Below, piece by piece: positions 1 through 10,456 of a stretch of DNA of 64,000 nucleotides. Each line of letters starts with the position of its first letter. Position 1 is the first letter of the stretch. The notes under the pieces are model-generated. The model searched no databases and had not been told where the DNA came from. It saw only the letters and a program-made list of their open reading frames with translations. Position numbers and translations under genes: made by a program. Origin of the DNA: Trichodelitschia bisporula (taxonomy: Eukaryota; Ascomycota; Dothideomycetes; Phaeotrichales; Phaeotrichaceae); NCBI GenBank assembly GCA_010356995.1, contig ML996690.1, forward strand, positions 1,148,217 through 1,212,216. The letters run 5' to 3'.

Positions 1-344
1 AAAGCAGGGATGAGGCTGAAGCGTCGCAGGTATTGCAGGAGCGCTGGGCAAAGACCACACAAAGATAGCTCCAGCCATCCTGTTGATTGGGCGCGTCGCG
101 TGTGTCGATCGGTAATGACACCCTGATGGCTTCCATTACTCCGCATTTCTCTTGTTGAGCTTCAAACTCACCTTTGTACATCCGTACTGTGGACCTCGCC
201 GCCAGCCTTCTGCCTACCCCCTCGTCCAAACTATCAGCTCACATGGTGGTCGTGGGCGGCGATTAAGTTGAATCATTCTGCGGGCCTTGGAGCAGCTCTT
301 TACAGCTTGGCACCGACCACAGGCCTTTGCGACAGTAAGCCAGC
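1..344. other. Upstream region of the Hsp70-like gene
   Basis: No coding potential was recognised. It probably holds the promoter and 5' leader of the plus-strand gene that starts at 345. No clear TATA element was seen. Confidence 0.4.
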
Positions 345-2457
345 ATGAACGAAAAGCCAAAGGAAGCCGTGAAGGCAGACCTCATCGTCGCCATTGACTA
401 TGGCATGACCTGTCCGTCCCCCAACCCCAATCCCAAACCCTCGCTGAACGCCTGCAGGCACAGGAGTCGCCTACGTCAACCGCACCCGAAGCGACAACAT
501 CCGGCACCTCCAACGCTGGCCCGGCCGCGCCCAAGCCAACGAGAACAAAGTCCCAACAGTCCTAGTATACAACAAAACCGCCGACCAAATGATAAACTGG
601 GGCTTCACCTCCGAAGCCAAGCACTCAGAGCAAAACAACCCCAACGAGCTGTACTGCGACTGGTTCAAGACCTTCCTCGACCCGGCCGTATTGCGCGCCG
701 CGCAAGCCCGCGACCCGGCGAACATACCCTCACAGGCGGATGTCGATCGCTGGACGCAGGACTACCTCCAGGCCCTCTACCAGCATGTCAAGTTCAAGCT
801 CAGCGCCGAGATGCCGGCGCATAAGCCGTGGTCGAGCGCGAAGGTCGAGTTCATTTTCAGCGTGCCGACGACGTGGTCGCCCCACCCGACGGTCGAGAAG
901 TTCCGCACCATTGCGACGCGGGCTGGGTTTGGCGAGTCACCGCTACATGCGGTGAAAGTGAGCTTGACGGAGGCGGAAGCCGCGGCTGTGTATACGTCCG
1001 TTGAGGCGCCTGGGCTTTTTTCTGCGGACGAAGTCGTACTTGTGTGCGATGCTGGCGGGGGCACGACGGATTTGACAATCATGCGGATTCAGAGCGTCGT
1101 AAATCAGCTGCTGTCGTTGAAGCAGCTGGATGTCGTGACGGGAAAGAATATCGGATCCGTCCGTATCGATGAGGCGTTTGAGGATCTCGTCCTTGCCCGC
1201 CTAGAAGCAGCCAATGAAGCCCAGAGCATAGGGCTGGACCTAGATATGGCGGCCTGGCAGATGATGAAGTCAGCGCAGTACCAGGACGCCAAATGCGACT
1301 TTGGCTCGCCAGACGATACAAACTTCTTCGTGCCCATCCAAGGCATCTCCACGGAACACACGAGCCCCCAATTCGGGATCCAGAACGGAAACATGTGCAT
1401 CTCGCTTTACGATCTGCAGACCTTATTCGACAAGCAAATCGAGCGACTCGTCACCCTCATCGACCAGCAGCTAGAAAACTTCCAGAAAAAATACTCGGCC
1501 GACAAAATCGCCCACCTCGTGCTTTCGGGCGGCCTAGGGAACTCGCCGTACGTCCAGAGCCTGCTTAAGGCGCGGTATGCCTTTGGGGCGAGTAAGTTTA
1601 CATGCGCGCAGAACGTCCAGGTCCACGTGGCGCCGGAACCGCAGCTTGCCGTGTGCAAAGGCCTGATTTCGCATCGGATGCGGGAGGTCATTGGAGATCC
1701 GGTTATCAAGCAGCTTTGCTGCCGCGCCTCGTACGGCACAGTCTGCAGGATTCTTTATGACAAGAGGAATCCGACCCATCAAGGTCTGAAGACTTGGAGA
1801 GATCCTCTGAACGGCAAAGAATATGTTGCGCAGGCTATAGCTTGGTTTATTAGGAAGGTATGCTTCCAGTTCGTTGACGTCCGTTGAGTATGGAGCTCAG
1901 AGTGAACAGGGACAACCGGTGGATGTGAAGAAGCCCATCGTACATTTATTCAACCGCAAACTGACACCGGGCGATCCGCGGCGAGCATTCCCGACGAGTG
2001 TGGTGGTCTCACATGTGGACTCGAGGCGGTTACCGATCCAAATAGATCATAGTAAGCAGATACCTCCAAAGTAGCGCAGTCAGGGCCTACTAACCCCTCT
2101 AGACGTCCAAATCCTTTGCGAAATTGTTTCGGATCTCTCCGGCGCGAACGAGGCGAAGTTTGTAAAGAAGTATCGTCACTGGTGGCGGTCGAGCGTCAAA
2201 TATTACAGAGTCGACTACCAGATTAAGGTGGTCGTTGGCCCAGCAGATCTGTGCTTCGAGCTTTGTAAGTTGCTTCCCAGGTTGCTACCAGTCCCCGGCG
2301 GGAGGATAGAAGTTGACGAGTATATCTTGAAGGGTTTGACGGTAAGAAGATGAGCGAGGACACGCCAATCCAGATCGAGTGGCACGACGGACCCATCGCT
2401 GAAATGGATGGAAATGGGCATGAATACCAGGGGCCGGCTGTTGCTGAACTATGGTGA
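345..2457 (+). CDS. Hsp70-family ATPase (actin-like fold), non-canonical fungal type
   Basis: Five exons: 345-411, 458-1857, 1901-2051, 2103-2264 and 2333-2457. They join to 634 residues, and all four introns (43-68 bp) are GT..AG. The ATPase motifs are in order: phosphate 1 (DYGMTCTGVAYVN, split by intron 1), phosphate 2 (DAGGGTTDLT, near residue 220) and the adenosine motif (VLSGGLGNSP, near residue 376). The C-terminal part lacks the usual Hsp70 substrate-binding domain and any EEVD-like tail. It instead ends with a short segment containing ELWFDGKKMSED and IEWHDG. This matches the large fungal HSPA12-like group of actin-like ATPase proteins, whose cellular roles are mostly unknown. The family call is seen in the sequence; chaperone activity is not shown. 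The exon ends are strongly supported because phase is kept at each junction. Confidence 0.88.
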
Positions 2458-2591
2458 TTCAACCGAAAGCGGGCATTGGACCGATATCAGCCTCTGCATT
2501 GATGGGGATTGGTTAGCGGGTACAACTGCAGATAGATTCGTTCGGACCGACTCGCCTAACTTTTTGTTACCCATTGACGTTACATCGGCAC

Positions 2592-2730
2592 GCTGATGGG
2601 AGCAGGGCTCGAGCACGCGCAACGGCAACTGTCTAAACTGAAGATTGAAGTTGAAGACGAAGAGAGGAAGAGAGGAAGAGACTCTCGAGACTTAGATATA
2701 CGATGCCAAGTATCCTCCTTTGCTCCTTCC
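2592..2730. repeat. Dispersed repeat, copy A
   Basis: This is one of four related stretches in the window; the others are near 5103, 43862 and 49970. It opens with ATGGGAGCAGGGCTCGAGCA, followed by a GAAGATTGAAG and GAGAGGAAGAGAGGAAGAG core, then CTCTCGAGACTTA and ATGCCAAGTATCCT. It is closest to the copy at 43862, with which it can be aligned by eye along its whole length. Just downstream, TATGCTCCTTCC-like words recur up to about 2790. No open frame, terminal inverted repeat or target-site duplication was recognised, so the class is unknown. Confidence 0.65.
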
Positions 2731-2980
2731 ATCTATCATGCGCTCATTACATCATACCCCTTAGTATGCTCCTTCCTGCCATAACAATGCTCCTTCTATG
2801 TCTACACCACCCGCCGAACCAGTTCTAGGATACTCGCAACTGGATAGGGGAAGCAATTGAGCGTCACCAGTATCACACCCGTCGTCCACACGCTCCGATA
2901 GCATGATGCATTCAATCCATTTCCCTATAAAAGGTCCCAATTTTATCTACATACACTCCTGCCGCAATCCATCCACTACC
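2731..2980. other. Intergenic, downstream of repeat A
   Basis: Contains three CTCCTTCC-type words to about 2790 and a canonical TATA-like CCCTATAAAAGG at 2924-2935 on the plus strand. No gene follows that TATA in the plus direction; the next gene reads the other way and ends at 2981. Confidence 0.4.
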
Positions 2981-3464
2981 CTAATCCAGCCCAGCACCAG
3001 CCAGCAACTGCGCCAGCGGGCCATCCGCCACGTCCGCCTGAGTGGCAGCACCCGTACCGGCACCAGCCGCACCGGCACCTCCAGCCGCACCGGCACCGGC
3101 ACCAGCACCAGCACCAGCCCCCGCCGCAGCGGCACCAGCCCCCGCCGCCCCAGCCGCACCAGCCGCCTTCTTCGCCTTCTTGCCCTTCTTGCCCTTCTTG
3201 CCCTTCTTGCCCTTGCCCTTCTTGCCCTTGCCAGCTGCAAAAATTAGCAAACAGTACCATAAACAAAGACACAGAGAGTTTACCAGCAGCAGCCGTGTTC
3301 CCGGTATTACCCGTGGTACCCGCAGCGGCGGCGGTGGTGTTGGTGAGCTGCCGCTCGACGAGGCGCGCGACGATGATGTCTGAGGAGTCGGCCTCGGGTG
3401 CGGGGACCGGCGAAGCGATGGCCAGGCTGGCGAGTGTGAGGGCGAGGAAAGTGGTCAGCTTCAT
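2981..3464 (-). CDS. Small secreted protein with a Lys/Gly block and an Ala/Gly block
   Basis: Two exons on the minus strand (3464-3284 and 3234-2981) give 144 residues; the 49-bp intron at 3235-3283 is GT..AG. Residues 1-18 form a clear signal peptide (MKLTTFLALTLASLAIAS), followed by PVPAPEAD. Residues 40-60 are rich in Thr, Ala, Gly and Asn. Next comes a highly basic array of GKK/GKG units, beginning exactly at the exon junction, then a long AGA/GAG array, and a short acidic end (DGPLAQLLAGAGLD). No known domain was recognised. Such composition could suit a cell-wall or polyanion-binding protein, but this is inference. The low-complexity part makes the strand choice less certain, but the signal peptide and phase-consistent intron favour this reading. 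Confidence 0.72.
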
Positions 3465-5102
3465 TGTTGAGTGTGGGAGAGCGCTGCTCGTCCGTGTTCT
3501 AAATAAAAGTATAGAAGGAGTGTGCACAGCACTGAGAAGTGAAAGGACAGGCGGAAGGTCTGGACTGAACTGAGCTGATGGGCTGGTTTGGGTTGCTGGA
3601 TAATGACAAGATGCTGAGGACAAGGCAAGGCTATTATAGCCCCTCCTAACCCCGGGGGAGGCTCTCGGCCGATCAGCCTCGCCAACCGCCCAGTCCATCC
3701 ACAAAGCTTATCCCCTCCGCAACCCTCCACGCAGGGCGCGAGCCCGCCACGGGAGACGTGCCAGACTCACGCGGGATGCGTAACGGGGGTTTTGATCCGG
3801 GTCGGCGGAGCTAGCACGCGGTTGGACACATAATGTGTAGGGGAAACATGCTGCCAATACTCTCCGAAGTGCTGGCGCGACTGCTTGTCGTCCAGCCTAT
3901 AGTGCCCGCTGCGGGTCTTACATCGCGACGCGGGTGATGGGGGGAGATGTGTGGTGCCTGGGGCCAGGGCGAAACGTGCGTTTCAGCTTGGTATTAGGCT
4001 GGGCAGCACGGGGTGGGGTGAGTGTTTGGAGAGGGAAATGCTCATGCATGGAGGGTTGTTTTCGGGCTGGACGCGTGGATTTGGTGAGGATGGGCACTGG
4101 TGTTGGATGGGCGTTTTTTCGTAATGTTGATGGGATGGCGGATGGGGCGCGGGAGGGGCGGTTGTGGCGCGGCTGGGCGATGGCCGGGCGCGAGGGGATG
4201 CTGTTCCACGGAGTGACGACGCTCACAATTGTAAGGGATAGTTTTGTGAGGGACGCGGGAGATGATGATGCGACGTTGCTATTCATGCGTTGCTGTTGCT
4301 GTTCCTGCGTCAAGCGCTCCTGAGGTGGACATGTCCGCCGAGTTGTACTACGTAGTTCTAGTTCATCAATTGCTGGAACGCGCTGATGTCAAACAGGTTC
4401 ACCATGTCGACAGCAGGCTAAGTCGCCACGACGTCGGCACTCCAAACAGATACCAAGGTGCAGCGACGTCGACATCTCAAACAAATACCAAGGAACTACG
4501 ATGTTAGCAACAGGCTAGAAACGGGCGGAGAAGCAGCTAAGAAGATGGACGTTGTTGACCAAGATCTCGGCCCGCCGCACGATCGCCGCCTGTCAACACT
4601 TGAGCCTCCACGTGTGCCCGGCGCGGAAACGTCAGTGTTGGGGATTGAGTGGTGATCTGCCCGCTTCACTGGAGCGGTGATGGTGCTGCTGCGGTGACGG
4701 ACGAGCTGTCAGCGTTCAAAGCACTGACGGGAGAGATGTCTACCCGCAACGCATTTCCTTCCCCGGATGGGCAGTCAATGGCGAGGCCGCTTAGTCCTTC
4801 TATTGTCTGCGTTTTGCGTGTTTGAAAGATAAATGCGCCGAGGTCTTGGAGTTTACAGTATTACAGGTGACGTTCCTTGTGTTACGAAATCTCTGGTCAT
4901 ACCGCCTTGATGTTGATGGCTGTACTTGTCGATGCGTCCTGACTGGACTTCGGTTCGTTTCCTGCCCTGCTTGCATTCTATCAGCTTTGCCATTCTCCTC
5001 GCAATGGCCGCCTAGCATCACCACCAAATCGGCCATCCGCAAACATCCCAGACTTCACGCATTAGACCACCCACCGACATCAGCATCCCCAACGTCTACG
5101 CG
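3465..5102. other. Gene-poor intergenic region
   Basis: Open frames here (for example 3934-4323 on plus and 3918-4313 on minus) overlap one another, resemble nothing and lack intron logic, so none is called. The part next to 3464 is probably the promoter of the small secreted protein gene; a TATA-like CTATAATAG lies on the minus strand near 3632-3640. A short direct repeat lies at 4429-4493. Confidence 0.45.
4429..4493. repeat. Direct repeat, two 30-bp units
   Basis: Two imperfect copies, at 4429-4458 and 4464-4493, share CGACGTCG and end in CAAACARATACCAAGG. They are separated by 5 bp. Function unknown. Confidence 0.6.
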
Positions 5103-5262
5103 AATGGAAGCATAGTCTTAGCACGCGCAAATTGGTTACGATGTGAAGTCAAGAGTCGATAAAAGTACGAAGAGAAGAAGAGAGTGAGGAGACGCTCGAA
5201 ACTAAATACATCATGATGCTAAGTATCCTCCTATGCTCCTTCCTCCCATCATGTTCCTTCCA
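5103..5262. repeat. Dispersed repeat, copy B
   Basis: A diverged member of the family at 2592. It shares ATGGAAGCA, a GCACGCGCAA word, a purine-rich GAAGAGAAGAAGAGAG core, CTCGAAACTAAATAC and ATGCTAAGTATCCTCC, then TGCTCCTTCC words. It ends about 75 bp upstream of the tRNA gene. Confidence 0.55.
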
Positions 5263-5336
5263 TCCGACCCATCCACCCAGCCCGCAAAGCCCTTCAAATT
5301 TCTCAACCACCCTTTCCTTCCCATCAGTTCCAACTA

Positions 5337-5428
5337 TCCGATATGGTCTAGTGGTTAGGATCACCCGCTCTCATAGCAGAGTCCGCTTCGGCACCGGGTA
5401 GGCCCGGGTTCGATTCCCGGTATCGGAA
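5337..5428 (+). tRNA. tRNA-Glu (anticodon CUC) with a 20-nt intron
   Basis: The acceptor stem TCCGATA/TATCGGA, a D arm containing TCTAGTGGTTAGGA, and the T arm CCGGG-TTCGATT-CCCGG are all intact. The anticodon stem ACCCG/CGGGT closes a CT-CTC-A..C loop, with anticodon CTC at 5370-5372. A 20-nt intron (5374-5393) sits one base 3' of the anticodon, the normal place for nuclear tRNA introns. The intron carries GAG, which can pair with the anticodon, as known for the A-I pair in pre-tRNAs. A T5 run near 5440 can serve as the RNA polymerase III terminator. Confidence 0.92.
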
Positions 5429-5437
5429 AATGAGATA

Positions 5438-5445
5438 TATTTTTG
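5438..5445 (+). terminator. RNA polymerase III terminator of tRNA-Glu
   Basis: A run of five T residues begins about 11 bases after the tRNA 3' end, which fits the usual pol III stop signal. Confidence 0.6.
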
Positions 5446-5766
5446 GGCGTTGAAGATGTTGATTTTTTTGCTCTGGGAGAGTTGGTAGCAGTGCTTTTGG
5501 GAGGGGTCTCGTGTCAGGTGGGTGAGGAGAGACTGTAGGCTCGGGAGGTGCGCGACGAGTTGTGATATCGGTGAGCGCGTTGCCAGGAGGCTCCTATGTA
5601 CAGGAATTTTCGTCATCTACTCTGCGCTCGCTCGATAAGAGCTTCATACGGCTCGTGGGGTCAAATCCATATATGTACATGCACACCACATGACCACCAC
5701 AGCGGCGCCGATTAGGTCCAGCCGCGACTGAAGACATAAAGCATAACACACCACGGCCTCCTTTCC
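5446..5766. other. Intergenic between tRNA-Glu and the ankyrin gene
   Basis: No gene was recognised. It lies at the 3' side of the minus-strand ankyrin gene and probably contains its 3' UTR. Confidence 0.4.
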
Positions 5767-6457
5767 TCAACCTTGCGGTTGCGACCCCTCCTCCACCCCC
5801 TCCATCTCCCCATTCACCTTCCCCTCCTCACCCTCCCCCTCCCCACCTTCCCTCTTCCCATCCCCATTAACCCCTTCCCCCTCCTCATCCACCCCATCCA
5901 CCTCCTCCCCCTCCCCCTCCCCACCCCCAAACGCCCTCTCCAACTCCTCCACCTCCCTAAGCATAAACTCCACAACCTCCCCCCGATCATTCATCTCCGC
6001 CTCAAACACCGCATCATGTCCCGCCGCATTCAAAACCCCCGCATCCGCCCCATGGTCCAGCAACACCTTCACGACGGGCAGATGCCCGTTCAGCGCCGCC
6101 CAGTGCAGCGGCGTGTTGCCTGCGCGGTTCGGCGTGTTGACGTACTCCGGTGAGGGACATAGGGGCGCGGAGAGGAGCTGTGCAGCAAGATCTGCGGGAC
6201 GACAAATCAACACCTGTTTGAAGGGAAGGGGTACGGGAGCGAAGCTAACCGGCATGCCCGTTCGCACACGCATAGTGCAGCGGCGTATTCCCCGTCTCCG
6301 GATCCGTAGCCGCAAGGAGCACAACCCCAGGCGTGCTGCCGTGCTGTGCTGCCAGGGCCGCGAGGTAGGCAGCTAGATCGGTGGCTTCGCCGGCGCGCGC
6401 GCAGTAGAGGATTTCGGAGGTGTCGTCTTCGGTTAAGGGGAGGGATGTGGTGGCCAT
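5767..6457 (-). CDS. Ankyrin-repeat protein, Yar1-like (Rps3 chaperone candidate)
   Basis: Two exons (6457-6250 and 6191-5767) join across a 58-bp GT..AG intron to give 210 residues. Two ankyrin repeats are plain: TGNTPLHYACANGHADLAAQLL, split by the intron, and AGNTPLHWAALNGHLPVVKV with LLDHGADAG. A helical segment (FMLREVEELERAF) and a long Glu/Gly-rich acidic tail follow from about residue 145. Length, repeat number and acidic tail resemble yeast Yar1 (about 200 residues), the dedicated chaperone of ribosomal protein Rps3. That identity is inferred from architecture only; another small ankyrin protein remains possible. Confidence 0.8.
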
Positions 6458-6819
6458 GATGTCACTGCGGCGCAGATATTGCGGTAAGAGGATGGCAGTG
6501 TGTATTGAGTGGGGAGTTGGGATAGGAGGATGAAGTGGTGATGCTGGTTTCGTAGTTGGGAGAAAGGTACAAAGTTTGATGTTGGAGGGGCGGAGACGCG
6601 CCGTTGTGATTATCGATAAGAGTTTTTGCTCTGATGCGGGGCGGAGGGATGACGGGCTTGGCTCAGCCCTATCGATATATGTGGCACGCGACGTCATGAG
6701 CAATGAGCTATCGCAAGCGTTCTACGGGAACTCGCTATGCAGAGTATGTACATTGCCCGACCAGGTTTACGGTGTACAGAGGACACTTTTCCCAAACGCC
6801 AATATGCGATGCCGAAAAC
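6458..6819. other. Intergenic; probable promoter of the ankyrin gene
   Basis: No gene was recognised. The left half should hold the promoter and leader of the minus-strand ankyrin gene, and the right end the 3' UTR of the PQ-loop transporter gene. Confidence 0.4.
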
Positions 6820-7940
6820 CTAAGAGCTCTCACTCCCCTCACTCCCCTCCCACTCCCCACCGCTCTCCACCTCCCTCCCAGCGCCATACACAAAAAATTG
6901 CACCAACACACCAACATCCAGCCCCAGCGTACCAAAGCTCCCCACCAACCAACTCGCATTAACAGCCACATACCGCAAATAAATCGCGCTCTTCTCCCCT
7001 GGCGTACACACCCCTTCCGCCTCCCTGCAGCTCCGCGCGGGATCATACGCCATGATACTAAGCACATACGTCAGATTCCCAACACACGCAAACAGGAAAA
7101 AGAGCATCGAGATGCCCTCCGTGCTCTTGCGCCGATAGTTGAGTAACAACTGCGGCACCCGGGATCCGAGATACAGCCCCGCGCATATCCACCCGAAGAC
7201 CTGGCCTAGCACGTTGAAGTGCAGCGTCGGGTCGTCGGCTGGTTCTGGGATAGGTGCCCTCGTCCCATCGGTGCTGAGATACCACCCCACCACTCCGGCG
7301 AAGCAGACGAGGCCTATGACGGCTAGGTTCTGGAGCAGCTGGTGCAGGGCCGAGGGCGGTGGGGGGGGTGGGTGCGGATCGCTGAGCGGTGTAACGGGGG
7401 AGAGATGCGTGCCGTCGACGGCGAGGATGTGTGCGCGCAGCGAGGAGGCGGAGGACCGGCGCTCGAGGCCGTTGTACGTCGCGATCGTGTGTGGGTCGGA
7501 GTGCCCGTTCGAATGCCCATTCCCAGATCCGGGCGGGAGGAGCGAAGTGCGTTCCGTAGGGCCCGTCGGCGTACGGACTTTGTCCTTCAGCGTAAAACCC
7601 TCGTAGTAGAACAACTGCCCCAGCAGCACCAGATCCGCAAGCGTGTAATACACCGCCAGTATAATCTGTCCACACCCATTAGCCTCCACCCCAACCAATT
7701 CTCCAACCCACTCACCATCGTCGGCAAAACCCCCTGCAACACCGCGCCCGCAATGTTAAACACATCGCCCGCGAGCCACACCACGATGAACACGACGCTC
7801 AGGCCCTCGGCGCTCTTCCTTCGGAAGTTCTCGACGATTTGCGGCGAGAAGACGACGACCCAGCAGGCGAGCGAGATGGACCCGCATATCCCGCTCAGGG
7901 CCGCGATGTCGAGGTTTAGGCCTTGCGCGGGGGGGTACAT
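6820..7940 (-). CDS. PQ-loop vacuolar amino acid transporter (Ypq/PQLC2 family)
   Basis: Two exons (7940-7716 and 7665-6820) give 356 residues; the 50-bp intron is GT..AG, phase 0. Both hallmark PQ loops are present: SPQIVENFRRKSAEGLS near residue 33 and VPQLLLNYRRKSTEGIS near residue 246. Hydrophobic segments fit a seven-helix topology, with a Pro/Ser/Gly-rich loop of about 80 residues between the two halves. Yeast Ypq1-3 and human PQLC2 export basic amino acids from the vacuole or lysosome, so this is the likely role. The ATG at 7940 is chosen because the open frame reaching 8015 starts with GTG, and residues after MYPPAQGLNL match the usual family start. Confidence 0.9.
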
Positions 7941-8816
7941 GGTGATGAGTTTGGGTGGAACGCGGAGAAGTATGAGTAGGTGGCGGGGTGTGTAGAGATT
8001 GGCGAAGAGCTTCACGCGCGGGGTACCGAGTAGCGCAGCGTAGCGTAGCCGAAGCGATCAACTCTAAAACTAATCCCAAGTACTCCAAGCTCCTCCAATT
8101 CTGAGCCCCAGCTGAGATAACATTGGTCAATGTTCTTCCAAAAAATTCTCAAGCCCACACCTCACCCACATCCCCAACCAAGGTACAATTCCAACCGCGC
8201 GTCATCCCCCCCCCAGAAATTTTCACCCCTGCATGGAACCGCCCAGCCCGCCATCCCGTCCCCAAACACCGGAGGCCCGGGCAAACGGGGCGGCACGCGA
8301 ATTACCCCAGACTTTCGGGCCGGGCGGTTCTTGGGAGCGGGGAGAGCCCTGTTCTATTGCGGATTATCGGGCCGGCAGCGCGGATTTACGGGTTGCTCCT
8401 CGAGTCGTGGACTGGCTTTACTAGGTAACTGCTGCTGCGCCGCGGCTGCGGATTTTGTGACGAGCGGCGCGGATGCAGGAACGACTTGGCGAGCTGGTTG
8501 GGCGCCCCTGGTGAGGGGCGGGGAGTGCGAGTAAGGCTAATATTGAGGCGGACTGAGGAGGTGACTCGGAGATGGGAGCCCCTACTCCGTAATCAGCTAC
8601 CCTCTGAGCCGGACTGGGCCATATTCCGTCACGCATAACAGGCAAATCAAGGCACCCGCAGAGTAGCTATGAACCTCGTAATGAGTATCCTTATCCAAAG
8701 CTGCATTGCTGTTGTATTCATCCCGCATAACTCTTGCCTTGTAGAAGACCATCGCGGTCCATGCCATGCATAACACCCCGGTATCCTACCCCGTACCCGT
8801 CTGTAATGCATTACGA
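7941..8816. other. Intergenic region
   Basis: No gene was recognised. The left part should be the promoter of the PQ-loop gene, the right part the 3' UTR of the Urc4 gene. Small overlapping open frames near 8120-8640 have no recognisable content. Confidence 0.4.
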
Positions 8817-10456
8817 TCAAAAAACTGTACCGTCGGAGAGAATCATAATCGGGGGTTCGCGGGTGTTAGGTCGCGATACTTCGGCGATTTCGCGCCCGCC
8901 CTGAGGATGTCAGCATCTAGTAGCGTGCGATGTTAAGAGGCGGCATACCTTCCACGTCCCCGCCTCGAGCATTTGCGCCAGCGATAGCGCATCCGACCCA
9001 TGCAGTCCCAGCATGTAATTCACCTCGGCAAGCAGCTCGTCCAAGAAGCCCACCGTCACCGCTCGCCACTCGACAATAACGTCGTCGTCCGCCGTAAAGA
9101 GCGGCACAACCTCGACCTTCGGCTGGCCCTTCTCCTTCGCATTGGCGTGATACTGATCGATACCGCGCTGCGCGTCCTCCGGCTTGAGCGTCAGAAGCCC
9201 GGTATCGATCAGCAGGCCGCCATTGCGGTATTCAGGCAGGCCGGTCATCAGCTCCGCGCCCGCAAAATGTACGTTCAGCAGCTTGTTCATGGGCACCATG
9301 AGCGAGTAGGCCAGCCACTGCGTCAGCTTGTGGAACGGTACGATGTTTTCCCAGGGGTGTGCGGGGTGCGATGGCATAATCGAGAGCGGCCAGGCGTCGC
9401 CGATAGACACACCGTCGATCTTGGTGCGGGTTGCTGGCCAAATCGGGCCCAGGGAGTCCATGAGAATGTCCCAGAAAACAGGAACAGGCACAATGGGTAC
9501 CGATGACGCCTGCGTCGCCGGGTGGGATAGCAAGTAGTCTGCTTTGTTAGCAAATGTGTTAACCGACCGAACCAGACCTACCGAGCATATTCCCGGGCCT
9601 CGCGTCTTCGCCAAACACCTCAGTATTCCGCAGCGCCTCCGCAAGCCGTAGCAGTAGCCCGGTTCGACCCTCCAACCCGTCAATCGGGTTGTCTTCCGTG
9701 ACTTGCAGGCCCCTGGCTACGGCAGCCACGTTTAGGCGCGCCAGGCCGTTGCTATCCACCTGGCAAGGCTCTGCCTCGTTGCTGCTGAACATGCCCGCCT
9801 TGAACATCTCCAGACTGGCAACAGCCAGCCCCTCGCTACGCCGATAGATTCGCCCAGACTCCTTGCTCTTGTATTGCCATTTCATGCCCGCGCCGGCATC
9901 CAGCAGCACGGAGACCAGAAACAGGTCGATCAGCCGGCGTGTGCGTTCCTGCGCGTCCACCGAGCTCGGCCACGCAGCCATTAACTGGTCGACGCGCGGG
10001 CGGCCGCCGACATCGAAGTGCTGCCAGCGGCCGTGCGGGGGAATGGAGGTGTAGTCCGGGGCGTAGTCACGCTACGAGCGGTCAGTCGAACCCCGCACGG
10101 GGCACCCCGCAACCACGAAATCGCCCAATTGGCAGAAGTCAACATACCTTGATGATGGACACGACGTAGCTGGCCGTCTCGGAGAACTTGCTCATGTCGA
10201 TGATGAAGTGCTTGAGCTGGTTGGCCTTGGCCTTGTCCAGCACCAGTTTGCAGCGTTCGCGGACGGCATAGATGCTGCGGAGGTAGGCGGCGGGGTTGTG
10301 GGTTGGATCCGGGGCCTTGGGGAGGGGAATATTCGGTATGGTGGGAGATATGAGGCCGCCGTTCATGGTTCTCGTGGAAGATTTGGAGCTGGAGGAAGGG
10401 AGTTGGTCGGTTGGGGCGAGGACGGGCTTCGACGTTTTGCGGGAGAAGAGACGCAT
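8817..10456 (-). CDS. URC4: Uracil catabolism protein Urc4 (DUF1688)
   Basis: Four exons (10456-10148, 10071-9582, 9538-8949 and 8900-8817) join in frame to 490 residues; introns are 76, 43 and 48 bp. Recognisable family segments include YVVSIIKRDYAPDYTSIPPH and GRWQHFDVGGRPRVDQL, PVPVFWDILMDSLGPIWP, and the C-terminal GREIAEVSRPNTREPP with ILSDGTVF, which only appears when the last intron is removed. Urc4 is one of the proteins of the fungal URC pyrimidine degradation pathway, together with Urc1 (GTP cyclohydrolase II-like) and others. Its exact reaction is not settled. The ATG at 10456 is the last one before the conserved part; upstream in-frame codons look like leader. Confidence 0.9.

Noticed and set aside
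2903-3247. Plus-strand open frame of 114 codons rich in Ser, Arg, Thr and Leu
   Set aside because: It is the shadow of the GC-rich Lys/Gly and Ala/Gly exon on the other strand, which has a signal peptide and intron.
3918-4323. Overlapping open frames on both strands (about 130 codons each)
   Set aside because: They oppose each other, resemble no family and show no intron logic or plausible start context.
7941-8015. 25-residue N-terminal extension of the PQ-loop transporter
   Set aside because: The first codon is GTG, and family members begin near the ATG at 7940.
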